A stretch of DNA of 64,000 nucleotides, taken from UBA6623 sp965217195. GTDB lineage: Bacteria; Acidobacteriota; Terriglobia; Bryobacterales; UBA6623. Below, piece after piece: positions 17,790 to 25,279 of this stretch. Position 1 is the first letter of the stretch, and each line of letters starts with the position of its first letter. The notes under the pieces are model-generated. The model ran no database searches and had not been told where the DNA came from. It was given only the letters and a program-made list of their open reading frames with translations. The translations under genes and the position numbers were made by a program. The stretch lies in NCBI GenBank assembly GCA_965217195.1, contig CBDCHL010000002.1:1-64000 (forward strand), given 5' to 3'.

Positions 17790-18771
17790 ATGAGCATGCT
17801 GACCGCGACTCTCCTCTTGATTTCGCTGATCGTACCGGCCGCCCGAGCCGAGACACACCGCTTCGAACCGACGCATTACCACAACACGTTTTCGTTCGCC
17901 CACGAGCGTGTGTTGACCATCAAGCCCGGCGACCGTGTGATCACCAAGACCATCGATGCCCACGGCTTTGACGAAGATAAACAAAAAGTCGGGGAACGCC
18001 CGAATCCCCAGACCGGCCCCTTCTATGTGGAAGGCGCCGAACCGGGGGACGTGTTGGTGGTCCTTTTCGAGAAGATCGAGCCCAGCCGGGCAACAGCCTG
18101 GTCAAGCAGTGTCCTGGCGCCGTACGTGGCGGACCCGGCTTTTCTGTGATACGAAGGCGAGCGCGAACAGAGCACCGAAACTTGGGAGATCGACAAGGTG
18201 CGCGGCGTAGCAAGGGTCACTTCCGACACCATCCGTCCCGAAGGCATCGAAGTTGCGCTACGGCCGATGCTGGGCTGCGTCGCGGTCGCTCCGCCGCGAA
18301 AGGAGGCCGTTGCGACCAGCACTCCCGGCGAGTTCGGCGGCAATATGGACTACAACGGCATGGTCGTCGGCGTCAAACTGATGCTGCCCGTCTCCGAGCC
18401 CGACGCGTTGCTGTTCGTCGGCGACGGACACGCGCGCCAGGGCGACGGCGAGGTGGTCGGCAATGCGCTTGAGGTTTCGATGGATGTCGAGTTCTCCGTA
18501 GACCCTATCACGAACCGCGAGATTGGTTGGCCGCGCCTGGAAAACGATGAGCATCTGATGACGATCGGCAGCGCGCGGCCGCTGCTGCAGGCTCTGCAGC
18601 ATGCAACAACGGAGCTGCAGCGTTGGCTGATGGACGATTATGGCTTTGATGAACGCGGCTCGTCGCTGCTGATGGGCCACACCTTTGGAATACGACATCG
18701 CCAATGTCGTTGACCCCACTTTCACTGTGGTTGCGAAGATCCGCAAGGTCTTGCTCCGCCGCGACCGATAA
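17790..18771 (+). pseudogene. Secreted acetamidase/formamidase family gene, broken
   Basis: ATG at 17790 gives a signal peptide (MSMLTATLLLISLIVPAARA) and the FmdA/AmdA fold: HERVLTIKPGDRVITKTIDA, NPQTGPFYVEGAEPGDVLVV, RPMLGCVAVAPP, TPGEFGGNMDYN, VGDGHARQGDGEV and LMGHT-LEYDIANVVDPTFTV. A TGA at 18147-18149 interrupts the frame after PAFL. An extra T in CCTTTGG near 18688 shifts the last 25 codons. The family hydrolyses short amides; this copy would have been periplasmic. Two lesions make it a pseudogene unless they are sequencing errors. Confidence 0.78.
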
Positions 18772-18855
18772 ACGGCCCGGGTAAAGAGCTTCGCGACTCC
18801 GGGCAGAGCCCAAGGCCCCCGGCGATGAGGGGAGGGCAATCGTTCCGCGACCGCT
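18772..18855. other. Short intergenic stretch
   Basis: No feature seen; leads into module E. Confidence 0.3.
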
Positions 18856-19105
18856 AGCAGGACTAAGCCCCTCAAAACGAACCACATAGCGCCCGTCCGT
18901 GTATTACTGTCGGAAAACCCGTTTCGCACTCCGAATCCGGCGACGAAGACCGCTCGCGGCCTCTCGGCGGGCCCTCAACCGAGGCCGAGGCAGCACCCTG
19001 GCCGAGAATAATCTGTCTGTTTGTGACATCGCTTGTTTTCGCTAGCTATCTGGGAACGGTACAATTCGCCCGTGGGGGGATCGTCCGAACAATCGGCGAT
19101 CCACC
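18856..19105 (+). promoter_or_regulatory. Kinase-leader module E
   Basis: Begins AGCAGGACTAAGCCCCTCAA, includes CGAATCCGGCGACGAAGACC, AATAATCTGTCTGTTTGTGA and TACAAT at 19060-19065. The kinase start is degraded to GGATCGTCCGAACAATCGGC. The histidine kinase gene starts about 100 nt downstream. Confidence 0.55.
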
Positions 19106-19192
19106 CATAGCCCTGGCGGCAGCCTCCGCGAACTTCATCAACGCTTGGGCCGACGTAAGCGGTATTCGGATCGAACGAATAGAGGAACCGGC

Positions 19193-20530
19193 ATGAGCAG
19201 GCAATCCCAAGACTCCCCGAATCCCTTTCAAGCTTCGGTTAGTAGTCTGACGCTCGGAAGCCTCTACGAGGCGGTTTGGGCTTTTTCAAGTCAGGAGAGT
19301 TTCCACACGTTCTGGCCCTCTGTGTGTAGCAACGCCCGTTGGCTGATCCCCTCCCGCCGCCTAGGTATCGTCGTCTGTGGTACGGAGAAGGTTCACGAAG
19401 TGGTTGGCATGTATGAGCGGGGTCACTTTCACAAGCCGAACGACCCGCGGTTCGAGCCGGAAAGCGCCCCGTTTCGGCGCGTACTGAGCGGGACAGGGGC
19501 CCAGTGGTTCACCAAGCCGGCTCATGGACTCAACGAAGAGAAGAGCGTATTTGCGGCGTGGTTGCTGGCTGACGATCCAGAGATGCTTCTCGTCGTTCCG
19601 ATGAGGGCGAAGGGAAAGATGATCGGAGCGCTGTTTTTCGCCATGGCTTCGGTTGTCGAGACCGACCAAGCACTGCTAAGCACGCGGGGGACCATCTATG
19701 CCCTCCATGTCGGCATGTCCTATACCCTGCTCCGGGTGACCGAAGAGCGCACAGAGATGCAGAACCAGTTGATCATGCAGGAAAAAATGGCGTCTCTTGG
19801 AAGCTTGGTCGCCGGCATCACACACGAAATCAACACTCCCATCGGGGCCCTACAGAGCGCCTCCGATGTCGTCCGGCGCTGTGTCGACAGAGTCGAGGCT
19901 CTTCTCAAAAGTTATGGGGTGGCGGAGGATGGAGCGACTGACAAAAGCTACAGGACGGTGTGTCAAGCGATCACGACCAATAGTGAGATCATTGCTGCTG
20001 CGAGCAAACGCATCGGCGAGATTGTCCGAAGTTTGAAGACTTTCGCCCGGCTGGACGAGGCGGAACATCAGCGTGCCGATATCCACGAAGGAATCGAGAG
20101 CGCACTTACCTTGCTCGAGGCCGAGTTAAAGGATCGAGTCAAGGTAGTCAAGGAGTTTGGAGAGATACCTCCGATCGACTGCTTTCCGGGCCAGTTGAAT
20201 CAGGTGTTCCTGAGCATGCTCAAGAACGCCGGAGAAGCCATCGAAGGGCCCGGCATGATTTCCGTCAAGACCGCTCGGCAAGACGACCTGATTACGATTC
20301 AGATCTCAGACTCTGGGCGGGGCATCCCGCCCGAGAAGCTGAAGCGCATCTTCGATGTCGATTTCTCGAGAACGGGCCCACGAGTAAAAATGGGGTTCGG
20401 ACTTGCCACGGCGTACAACGTGATTCGCAAGCACCAAGGCCAAATCAGTATAAAAAGCCGTCTCGGACAAGGTTCTGAGATCACGATTACACTGCCGGTC
20501 GATGGGGTTGTGTCCGCGGGTGGGACCTAA
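19193..20530 (+). CDS. Soluble sensor histidine kinase
   Basis: 445 residues, no membrane segment. Residues 1-180 form a GAF-like sensor part (LIPSRRLGIVVCG, MLLVVPMRAKGKMIGALFF). A HisKA helix follows with the phospho-accepting His near 210 in LVAGITHEINTPIG, then the HATPase domain with N box QVFLSMLKNAGEAI, G1 DSGRGIPPEKL and G2 MGFGLATAYNVI. No response regulator gene is adjacent, so it is an orphan kinase. ATG at 19193 has AGAGGAACCGGC before it. Expression may come from module E. Confidence 0.87.
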   Translation: MSRQSQDSPNPFQASVSSLTLGSLYEAVWAFSSQESFHTFWPSVCSNARWLIPSRRLGIVVCGTEKVHEVVGMYERGHFHKPNDPRFEPESAPFRRVLSGTGAQWFTKPAHGLNEEKSVFAAWLLADDPEMLLVVPMRAKGKMIGALFFAMASVVETDQALLSTRGTIYALHVGMSYTLLRVTEERTEMQNQLIMQEKMASLGSLVAGITHEINTPIGALQSASDVVRRCVDRVEALLKSYGVAEDGATDKSYRTVCQAITTNSEIIAAASKRIGEIVRSLKTFARLDEAEHQRADIHEGIESALTLLEAELKDRVKVVKEFGEIPPIDCFPGQLNQVFLSMLKNAGEAIEGPGMISVKTARQDDLITIQISDSGRGIPPEKLKRIFDVDFSRTGPRVKMGFGLATAYNVIRKHQGQISIKSRLGQGSEITITLPVDGVVSAGGT

Positions 20531-20872
20531 TCGCATCACACAGCCGTGACCGCAGTTGATGTTGCGCCAACCTGTTCGTTGAACCGGCCATTTCGCCGGC
20601 CGCGTGAGTAGCGTTGGCGCCAGAGTCCGTCTCACGGACTCCAACGAATGGCTACGGTGGCCCCAGGGGGCCACGCGCGATCTCGGGCTGTATTCGGAAA
20701 GTTGCGTTCCCAGGGGTACCACTAACTGTTCGTTCACTCGGCGTCATTCACCAAGTTCCATCCGGCGCGGGTTGCCAAGGATCTTCCGAAGGACCGGCAG
20801 CCTATTGAGGAAGCTGCCAAGAAATACGGTTCGCGGTAAAAGGTAGAGGGCTCCCCTGACACAAGCCTGCGG
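20531..20872 (+). other. Intergenic with a short coding relic
   Basis: Between convergent genes. A plus-strand frame ending near 20840 reads SFTKFHPARVAKDLPKDRQP then IEEAAKKYGSR and stop, protein-like but without a start or identifiable family. It may be the tail of a lost gene. Confidence 0.3.
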
Positions 20873-21424
20873 TTAGTCGTCTCCCTCGATCGGGATCTGG
20901 CTGACTCTGGCCCACGTGTTGAAAAAGTTCTCAACGGCCGCCATCATCGTGACCTCCATGATCTCTCCGTCGGTCAGTCCGTAGTCCCGAAGAGTCTGAA
21001 AATCATCGTCGGTCACCGATAGAGGGTCTTGTGAAGTCTTGAGAGCGAGCTTGAGAATCGCACGCTGGGAGGGGGGGAGCTCAGCCAAAGCTGGATCACT
21101 CGCACAGCTTTGGATCACTTCTGTCGGAACGCCCATGCCCTCCAATGCATTGTTGTGAAGACGAGTGCAGTAGCGACAACCGTTCTGCATTGCAATCGTC
21201 ATGGCAATCATCTGTTTGACCGTGGGAGGAAGCAGTCCGCGCAACACGACCTTATCGGCAAGGGTTAACGTCGCCGCAAGAAGGTCCGGTCGTTCCGATT
21301 GAGAGGTCACGAAATTGTTGGGTACGTCTTGCTCACTACCCACAAAACCACCGTCAATCGCTGCCTGGTAGAGACCTTTGAGTTCTGGGTCATCTGGATG
21401 TTTGATCTGTTTGAATCTTGGCAT
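20873..21424 (-). CDS. Carboxymuconolactone decarboxylase/AhpD-like protein
   Basis: 183 residues, all-helical AhpD fold. The redox motif CRYCTRLHN (Cys-x2-Cys with downstream His) is the peroxidase-reducing site of this family; it is preceded by PPTVKQMIAMTIAMQNG. The C-terminal LTDGEIMEVTMMAAVENFFN and TWARV segment is also typical. Probably a cytosolic alkylhydroperoxidase-like enzyme; the physiological partner is unknown. ATG at 21424 gives the family's normal length. Confidence 0.85.
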   Translation of the reverse strand: MPRFKQIKHPDDPELKGLYQAAIDGGFVGSEQDVPNNFVTSQSERPDLLAATLTLADKVVLRGLLPPTVKQMIAMTIAMQNGCRYCTRLHNNALEGMGVPTEVIQSCASDPALAELPPSQRAILKLALKTSQDPLSVTDDDFQTLRDYGLTDGEIMEVTMMAAVENFFNTWARVSQIPIEGDD

Positions 21425-21654
21425 GAGCTTTCCTTGTCGCTTCGGATTCCGATGACACGTGATGATTCAGTCCCACTCCAGGGGGGCTGCTCACCTCGCA
21501 ACCGCAAAGTCTAGATCCGTCATGGCGTATCGCCAATAGGCTGAGACTCAGAGAATATCGTACAGCAGCAGTGTTCCTTCCTGCCGGGCGACCGACGAGT
21601 CTGAGCGGATGATTCGCGTCGTGCGCAACTCGTACGAAGAGTTCCCCGACCGCA
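21425..21654. other. Intergenic with the tail of an unknown gene
   Basis: A plus-strand frame ending at the TAA at 21663 reads RVVRNSYEEFPDRKQD. The same R(K/E)QD-stop ending precedes the repeat sequence near 13960, so this may be the 3' end of the gene that normally precedes the kinase. Confidence 0.35.
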
Positions 21655-21990
21655 AGCAGGACTAAGTCCAGCGAAACGAACTACCTATCGCCTGTCGTCC
21701 GACAGGTGTTGATAGACTCCGATCGCACCCCGAATCCGGCGACGGAGAACGCTCACGGCTTCTCAGCGCAGCCGGAACCCCAGTCGAGGCAACATCCCGT
21801 ACGAAAAAATCTGTCTTTTTGTGACATCGATTGTTATCAACGCCAATCCTCATAGAGCTACAATGTCCCCATCTTGATCGGCCGCATCATCAGCCACTAC
21901 AAGATCATTGAAAAGATCGGCGAAGGCGGGATGGGTGTTGTCGTCTCTGTTCCAGCCCGCCCACGGAACCGCAAGCAAGAACTCCCGGAC
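21655..21990 (+). promoter_or_regulatory. Kinase-leader module F (longest kinase relic)
   Basis: AGCAGGACTAAGTCCAGCGA, CGAATCCGGCGACGGAGAAC, TTGTGACATCGATTGTTATC, TACAAT at 21859-21864, then 9 nt to TTG at 21874. The frame encodes LIGRIISHYKIIEKIGEGGM followed by GVVVSV, i.e. through the glycine-rich ATP loop of a serine/threonine kinase. It then departs into unrelated sequence and stops just before the next gene. Confidence 0.65.
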
Positions 21991-22011
21991 AACACAGGAG
22001 ACCGCTAGGAA

Positions 22012-23196
22012 ATGGTGGCTACTCGCCCAGCACTGGTGTTGGGATCTAGGACCACAGCGCTTGGCACGATTCGAGCGCTGGGTCGGGAGGGAATTCCGGT
22101 ATATGCAAAGCTCGATGAGCGAGATTTCGTTTGTTGGTCTCGCTGGTTCCGTGAGATTCCAAGCCCAGCCAATTCGCTACCGGAAGACCTCGGTTCTGTA
22201 CTTCGGGCGTCATCGCTGGAGGCAGCTGTCCTCTTCCCATGCTCGGACATATGGGCCCAACGAGTGGCGCGACTCGACCCTGACCTGGCGAGCCGATTCC
22301 CTGCAAGTCTGGCCTCAGTAGACGTTCTGGAGAAGATCATCGACAAGGGATTGTTCGCCCGCGCGGTTGTCAAGGCACAGGTCCCTCATCCCGCAACTTG
22401 GGTTCTCCGGCCTGATCTCTCGCTGGATGAGATACCCGACGAGTTTCTCAACCGGGCTTTCCTCAAGCCCAGGCAATCCCAGCTCTTCAACCGGCAGTAC
22501 GGCGTTAAGGGGATCTGGATAAACAGCCGAGAACAAGCACGGCAACAGCTGGAAAGGTGCAAACGCCTCGGTTTGGAGATGGTCATACAGCAATACGTCG
22601 AGGGTCCTGCGACAAACCACTATATTGTGGACGGCTTTGCCGACGCTGCCTCGGCGATTCGCATGCTGTTTGTCAGACACAGGTTGCGAATGTATCCTCC
22701 CTATTTGGGAAACAGTTCGTACATGGTCTCCGTTCCTGAGGAGGAGGTCCGGGATGCCGTCGATTCCGTCACCAAGCTCGTCCACCACCTCCGCTATAGA
22801 GGCATCTTTTCGGCTGAGTTCAAGCGTGATCAACGGGATGGTGAATTCAAGATTCTTGAGATGAATGGCCGGCCCTGGAGCCAGGTCGAATTTGCGGCGC
22901 GATGCGGTGTCAACGTCTGCGCGGCAGCGTATCGAGAGGCCCTAGGGTCCCCCGTTCCAACGGTCACCAACTATCGCGTAGGGAGATACTGCGTCAACCC
23001 CAATCTGGATTACTTCGCTTGCCGCCAACAGCAGCTGTCGGTCTTTGAATGGCTGCGTAGCTGCGCTTTCTCCCAACAGATGATACTGTGTTGGGACGAC
23101 CCTCTCCCTGTGATTCCTTTTGCGACCAGCCGGCTCAGTGGATTCCTCAAGCGACGGCTCACGCTTGCCATGAGGAGGCGAACTTTCGGTTCGTAG
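22012..23196 (+). CDS. ATP-grasp ligase family protein
   Basis: 394 residues. An N-terminal pre-ATP-grasp domain (ALVLGSRTTALGTIRALGRE) precedes the ATP-grasp fold: FLKPRQSQLFNRQYGVKGIW (lysine/loop region), LGLEMVIQQYVEGPATNHYI, FSAEFKRD and ILEMNGRPWSQ with the acidic metal ligands. This resembles D-aspartate ligase/carboxylate-amine ligase-like proteins found in peptide-modifying and cell-surface gene sets. Likely cytosolic; substrates unknown. It is convergent with the methyltransferase gene, 42 bp apart, and lies behind kinase-leader module F. Confidence 0.82.
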   Translation: MVATRPALVLGSRTTALGTIRALGREGIPVYAKLDERDFVCWSRWFREIPSPANSLPEDLGSVLRASSLEAAVLFPCSDIWAQRVARLDPDLASRFPASLASVDVLEKIIDKGLFARAVVKAQVPHPATWVLRPDLSLDEIPDEFLNRAFLKPRQSQLFNRQYGVKGIWINSREQARQQLERCKRLGLEMVIQQYVEGPATNHYIVDGFADAASAIRMLFVRHRLRMYPPYLGNSSYMVSVPEEEVRDAVDSVTKLVHHLRYRGIFSAEFKRDQRDGEFKILEMNGRPWSQVEFAARCGVNVCAAAYREALGSPVPTVTNYRVGRYCVNPNLDYFACRQQQLSVFEWLRSCAFSQQMILCWDDPLPVIPFATSRLSGFLKRRLTLAMRRRTFGS

Positions 23197-23238
23197 CTCC
23201 AAACTATCAGACATCTCGCCGTGGTAGGTGACGGCTCA

Positions 23239-24102
23239 TCAGGGGTTCCAACCAGAGCCCTCAGTAGGCGCCCGGGATAGTCCTTCTGCGCCCTGGACGC
23301 GGCACGCGCCTGCTCGAGTCTTCTCGCCGGAAGGTACGCGAAGCTGAATGCAAACTTCGTTGCCGAATGCCGGGAAGATTGCCGCCAGAAACTGGTTGAG
23401 GCGGACCCACGCTTGGTAGTTTTCCAAGCGGCTGCCGGTCCAGCGAAGGATATGCGAACCGGCGAAGACCTCCACTTCGAGCCCGAGCTGGGCGGCCAGC
23501 CGTTTCCACATTCGCGGATGGAAGGCGGTGACGTGCTGCCCAAGATGCCGTTTTCCCGCCTGCAGTTCACGGTTGTAGCGCCGCTGATAGTATGCCGCCA
23601 CGGGCCTCGGCAGCACCGGAGAGCCCACCAGCAAGACTCCGCCCGGTCTTAGAACCCGGATCACTTCGCCGAGTGTGTCATGCGGGTTCCTGAGGTGCTC
23701 GAGGATATGTGAGCAGACGATGATGTCAGCCGAGTCGTCGGCAAGTGGTATTGACTGCTCGAGATTGCATTCGTGAAGCTCGTCAAACCCGGCGACCACC
23801 ACGTACTGATTAGCGACGTTGCGGTCTAGTCCGATCCAGTGGGCGTCAGGCAGGGGCGGTGCAAGACTTCTCAGCAATCCAATTTCAGAACCGATGTCGA
23901 CAATCGTGGGCCCCCGGCCAAGGCGCCGAGCCTCAGCGAGAATCCCTTGATAAACCCACCAGTAGCGCAGCACGCGGAAGGGGTACTTCGTCTTTTTGGC
24001 GCCTTCTCGCAGCGGAAGCGCCTCCATCGGCGCGTGAAAATCTTCCATTGGAGCCAGTGGCCACAAAAGCAGTTGAAATCGGCGGCTGGCTCTTTGTTCC
24101 AT
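23239..24102 (-). CDS. Class I SAM-dependent methyltransferase
   Basis: 287 residues. Motif I is TIVDIGSEIGLLRSL, the acidic strand-2 end is HWIGLDRNV, motif II DDSADIIVCSHILEHLRNPH, and the post-motif VIRVLRPGGVLLVGSPVLPR, all Methyltransf_11 type. The basic C-terminal region (FHPRMWKRLAAQLGLEVEVF) is common in surface-polysaccharide methyltransferases. The substrate cannot be inferred. It is convergent with the ATP-grasp gene. Confidence 0.85.
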   Translation of the reverse strand: MEQRASRRFQLLLWPLAPMEDFHAPMEALPLREGAKKTKYPFRVLRYWWVYQGILAEARRLGRGPTIVDIGSEIGLLRSLAPPLPDAHWIGLDRNVANQYVVVAGFDELHECNLEQSIPLADDSADIIVCSHILEHLRNPHDTLGEVIRVLRPGGVLLVGSPVLPRPVAAYYQRRYNRELQAGKRHLGQHVTAFHPRMWKRLAAQLGLEVEVFAGSHILRWTGSRLENYQAWVRLNQFLAAIFPAFGNEVCIQLRVPSGEKTRAGACRVQGAEGLSRAPTEGSGWNP

Positions 24103-24399
24103 AAATCGTGTCCGATTCCCAAATCAGGAAATCCGGCCAAACACCGGGCGTCGGGCCGGAGATCGGGGACACTCTTCCCGATCTCCCTGTCCCAATCTCC
24201 CTCGGCCCAAAGCCCGCTCCGCCCCCGCTCAAGCGAGAGTTCGAGCTCTTCCGAAAACAGGCCTCTAAGTGTAGTCCATGTTATATTCGGACCCAAAGAG
24301 CGGGCAACTGGAGGGTGCGTACCCGCTGGCGGCCGAACCAAATTTTCATGGCGGTATTATGAATACCGCGTTTTCATAGGAACCGACTGTCCCCGATCT
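24103..24399. other. Intergenic with palindromes
   Basis: Holds REP-like GATCGGGGACACTCTTCCCG near 24157 and GTCCCCGATCTT near 24388, and the inverted repeat at 24351-24369. No supported gene. Confidence 0.4.
24351..24369. repeat. Perfect inverted repeat GCGGTATT-ATG-AATACCGC
   Basis: 8-bp arms around ATG, flanked by TTTTCAT on both sides (ATTTTCATG upstream, GTTTTCATA downstream). Could be an operator or a remnant of a mobile element end; nothing adjacent decides. Confidence 0.5.
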
Positions 24400-24537
24400 T
24401 CGCAAACCGCCGCAGGGCAGCCCCCTGGGCGAAATAATTTGTCTGTTCATGACGTCGATTGTTACCGACACTTATCGCCGAGGAGTAGACTTAAGCGGTT
24501 GTGATCGGTCAGACCATTTGCAATAACGGAGGATGCC
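24400..24537 (+). promoter_or_regulatory. Kinase-leader module G
   Basis: Shares its first 40 bp with module A, then TTGTCTGTTCATGACGTCGA, TAGACT at 24486-24491 and, 9 nt later, GTG at 24501 encoding VIGQTI before the sequence departs. CAATAACGGAGGATGCCG provides the ribosome site for the DUF3303 gene. Confidence 0.6.
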
Positions 24538-24853
24538 GATGAAGTACATGATCAGCTGGTTCGAACGCCCGCAAGGTTCGCCTACGGAGTACGAGAATGC
24601 CCAGAAGCGAATCCTTGATGTGTTTGGTCAGTGGAAGGCGCCGGCCAATCTCAAGATCGAGTTGTTCGTAGTGCGTGTGGGCGAGTGGGGTGGGCATATG
24701 TTGGTGGACTGCGACGATCCGCTGACGGTTCACAAGCTTTGCTCGACGTTCCCTGCATTTGAATTCCAGGCGCGCCCCGTCGTTGCCGTCGAGGACGCAG
24801 TCCGGGTCGAGCTCGAAGCAATCGCCTGGCGCGACGGACTGAAAAGCAAGTGA
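24538..24853 (+). CDS. DUF3303 domain protein
   Basis: 104 residues, a complete small alpha/beta-barrel protein: MKYMISWFERPQGSPTEYEN, FGQWKAPANLKIELFVVRVG, GGHMLVDCDDPLTVHKLCST and a C-terminal FQARPVVAVEDAVRVELEAI. No function is assigned to the family. GGAGGATGCCG lies just before ATG 24538. It sits directly behind a kinase-leader module, as does the broken DUF3303 gene at 17258. Confidence 0.83.
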
Positions 24854-24984
24854 CATCCGATAGGATCACGTCGCATTCACGTCGTGTGAACCCGCGAAAC
24901 TACCCTCCTTTTGGCGGTGGCCGGCGTCTTCGGGGAAAGATCGGGGACCTGTCCCCGATCTTCGGATCTTCCCTACCGATCTTC
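24854..24984. other. Intergenic with a perfect REP-like palindrome
   Basis: GATCGGGGAC-CT-GTCCCCGATC at 24939-24960, 10-bp arms with a 2-nt loop. Related half-copies lie near 24157 and 24388 and after it (CCGATCTTCCC). Repetitive extragenic palindrome type; it could also act as a terminator for the DUF3303 gene, but no T-run follows. Confidence 0.5.
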
Positions 24985-25089
24985 CCCCCCCGATCTTCCC
25001 CACAGTACTGGAACCCTGAGGACTTTCCGCCCATTTACTTTATCAGCACGAAGTTGATATGCTTCTCATCTTAGCCGCATGGATGACAG
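24985..25089. repeat. Dispersed repeat R1, copy 2
   Basis: Matches 5763-5872 over about 100 bp, including GTACTGGAACCCTGAGGACT, GCCCATTTACTT and GCCGCATGGATGACA. Both copies sit next to a C-run. Nature unknown. Confidence 0.6.
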
Positions 25090-25279
25090 TCCCCCCCCCC
25101 GGCATAGGGGAATCCGCCGCCCGAGAATCAGGGTGGGGGCCCCGATGCTTAGATTGATCCCTCGGCCATTTTGTTCGTCTTGCTAAGAAACCATGTCTTG
25201 GCACATGAGCAGGCCGGCCCGCTCAGCAGGCAGTCCCGCGAGTTGCACCAAGCGGATACGAGAAAAAAGGGAAATTGAA

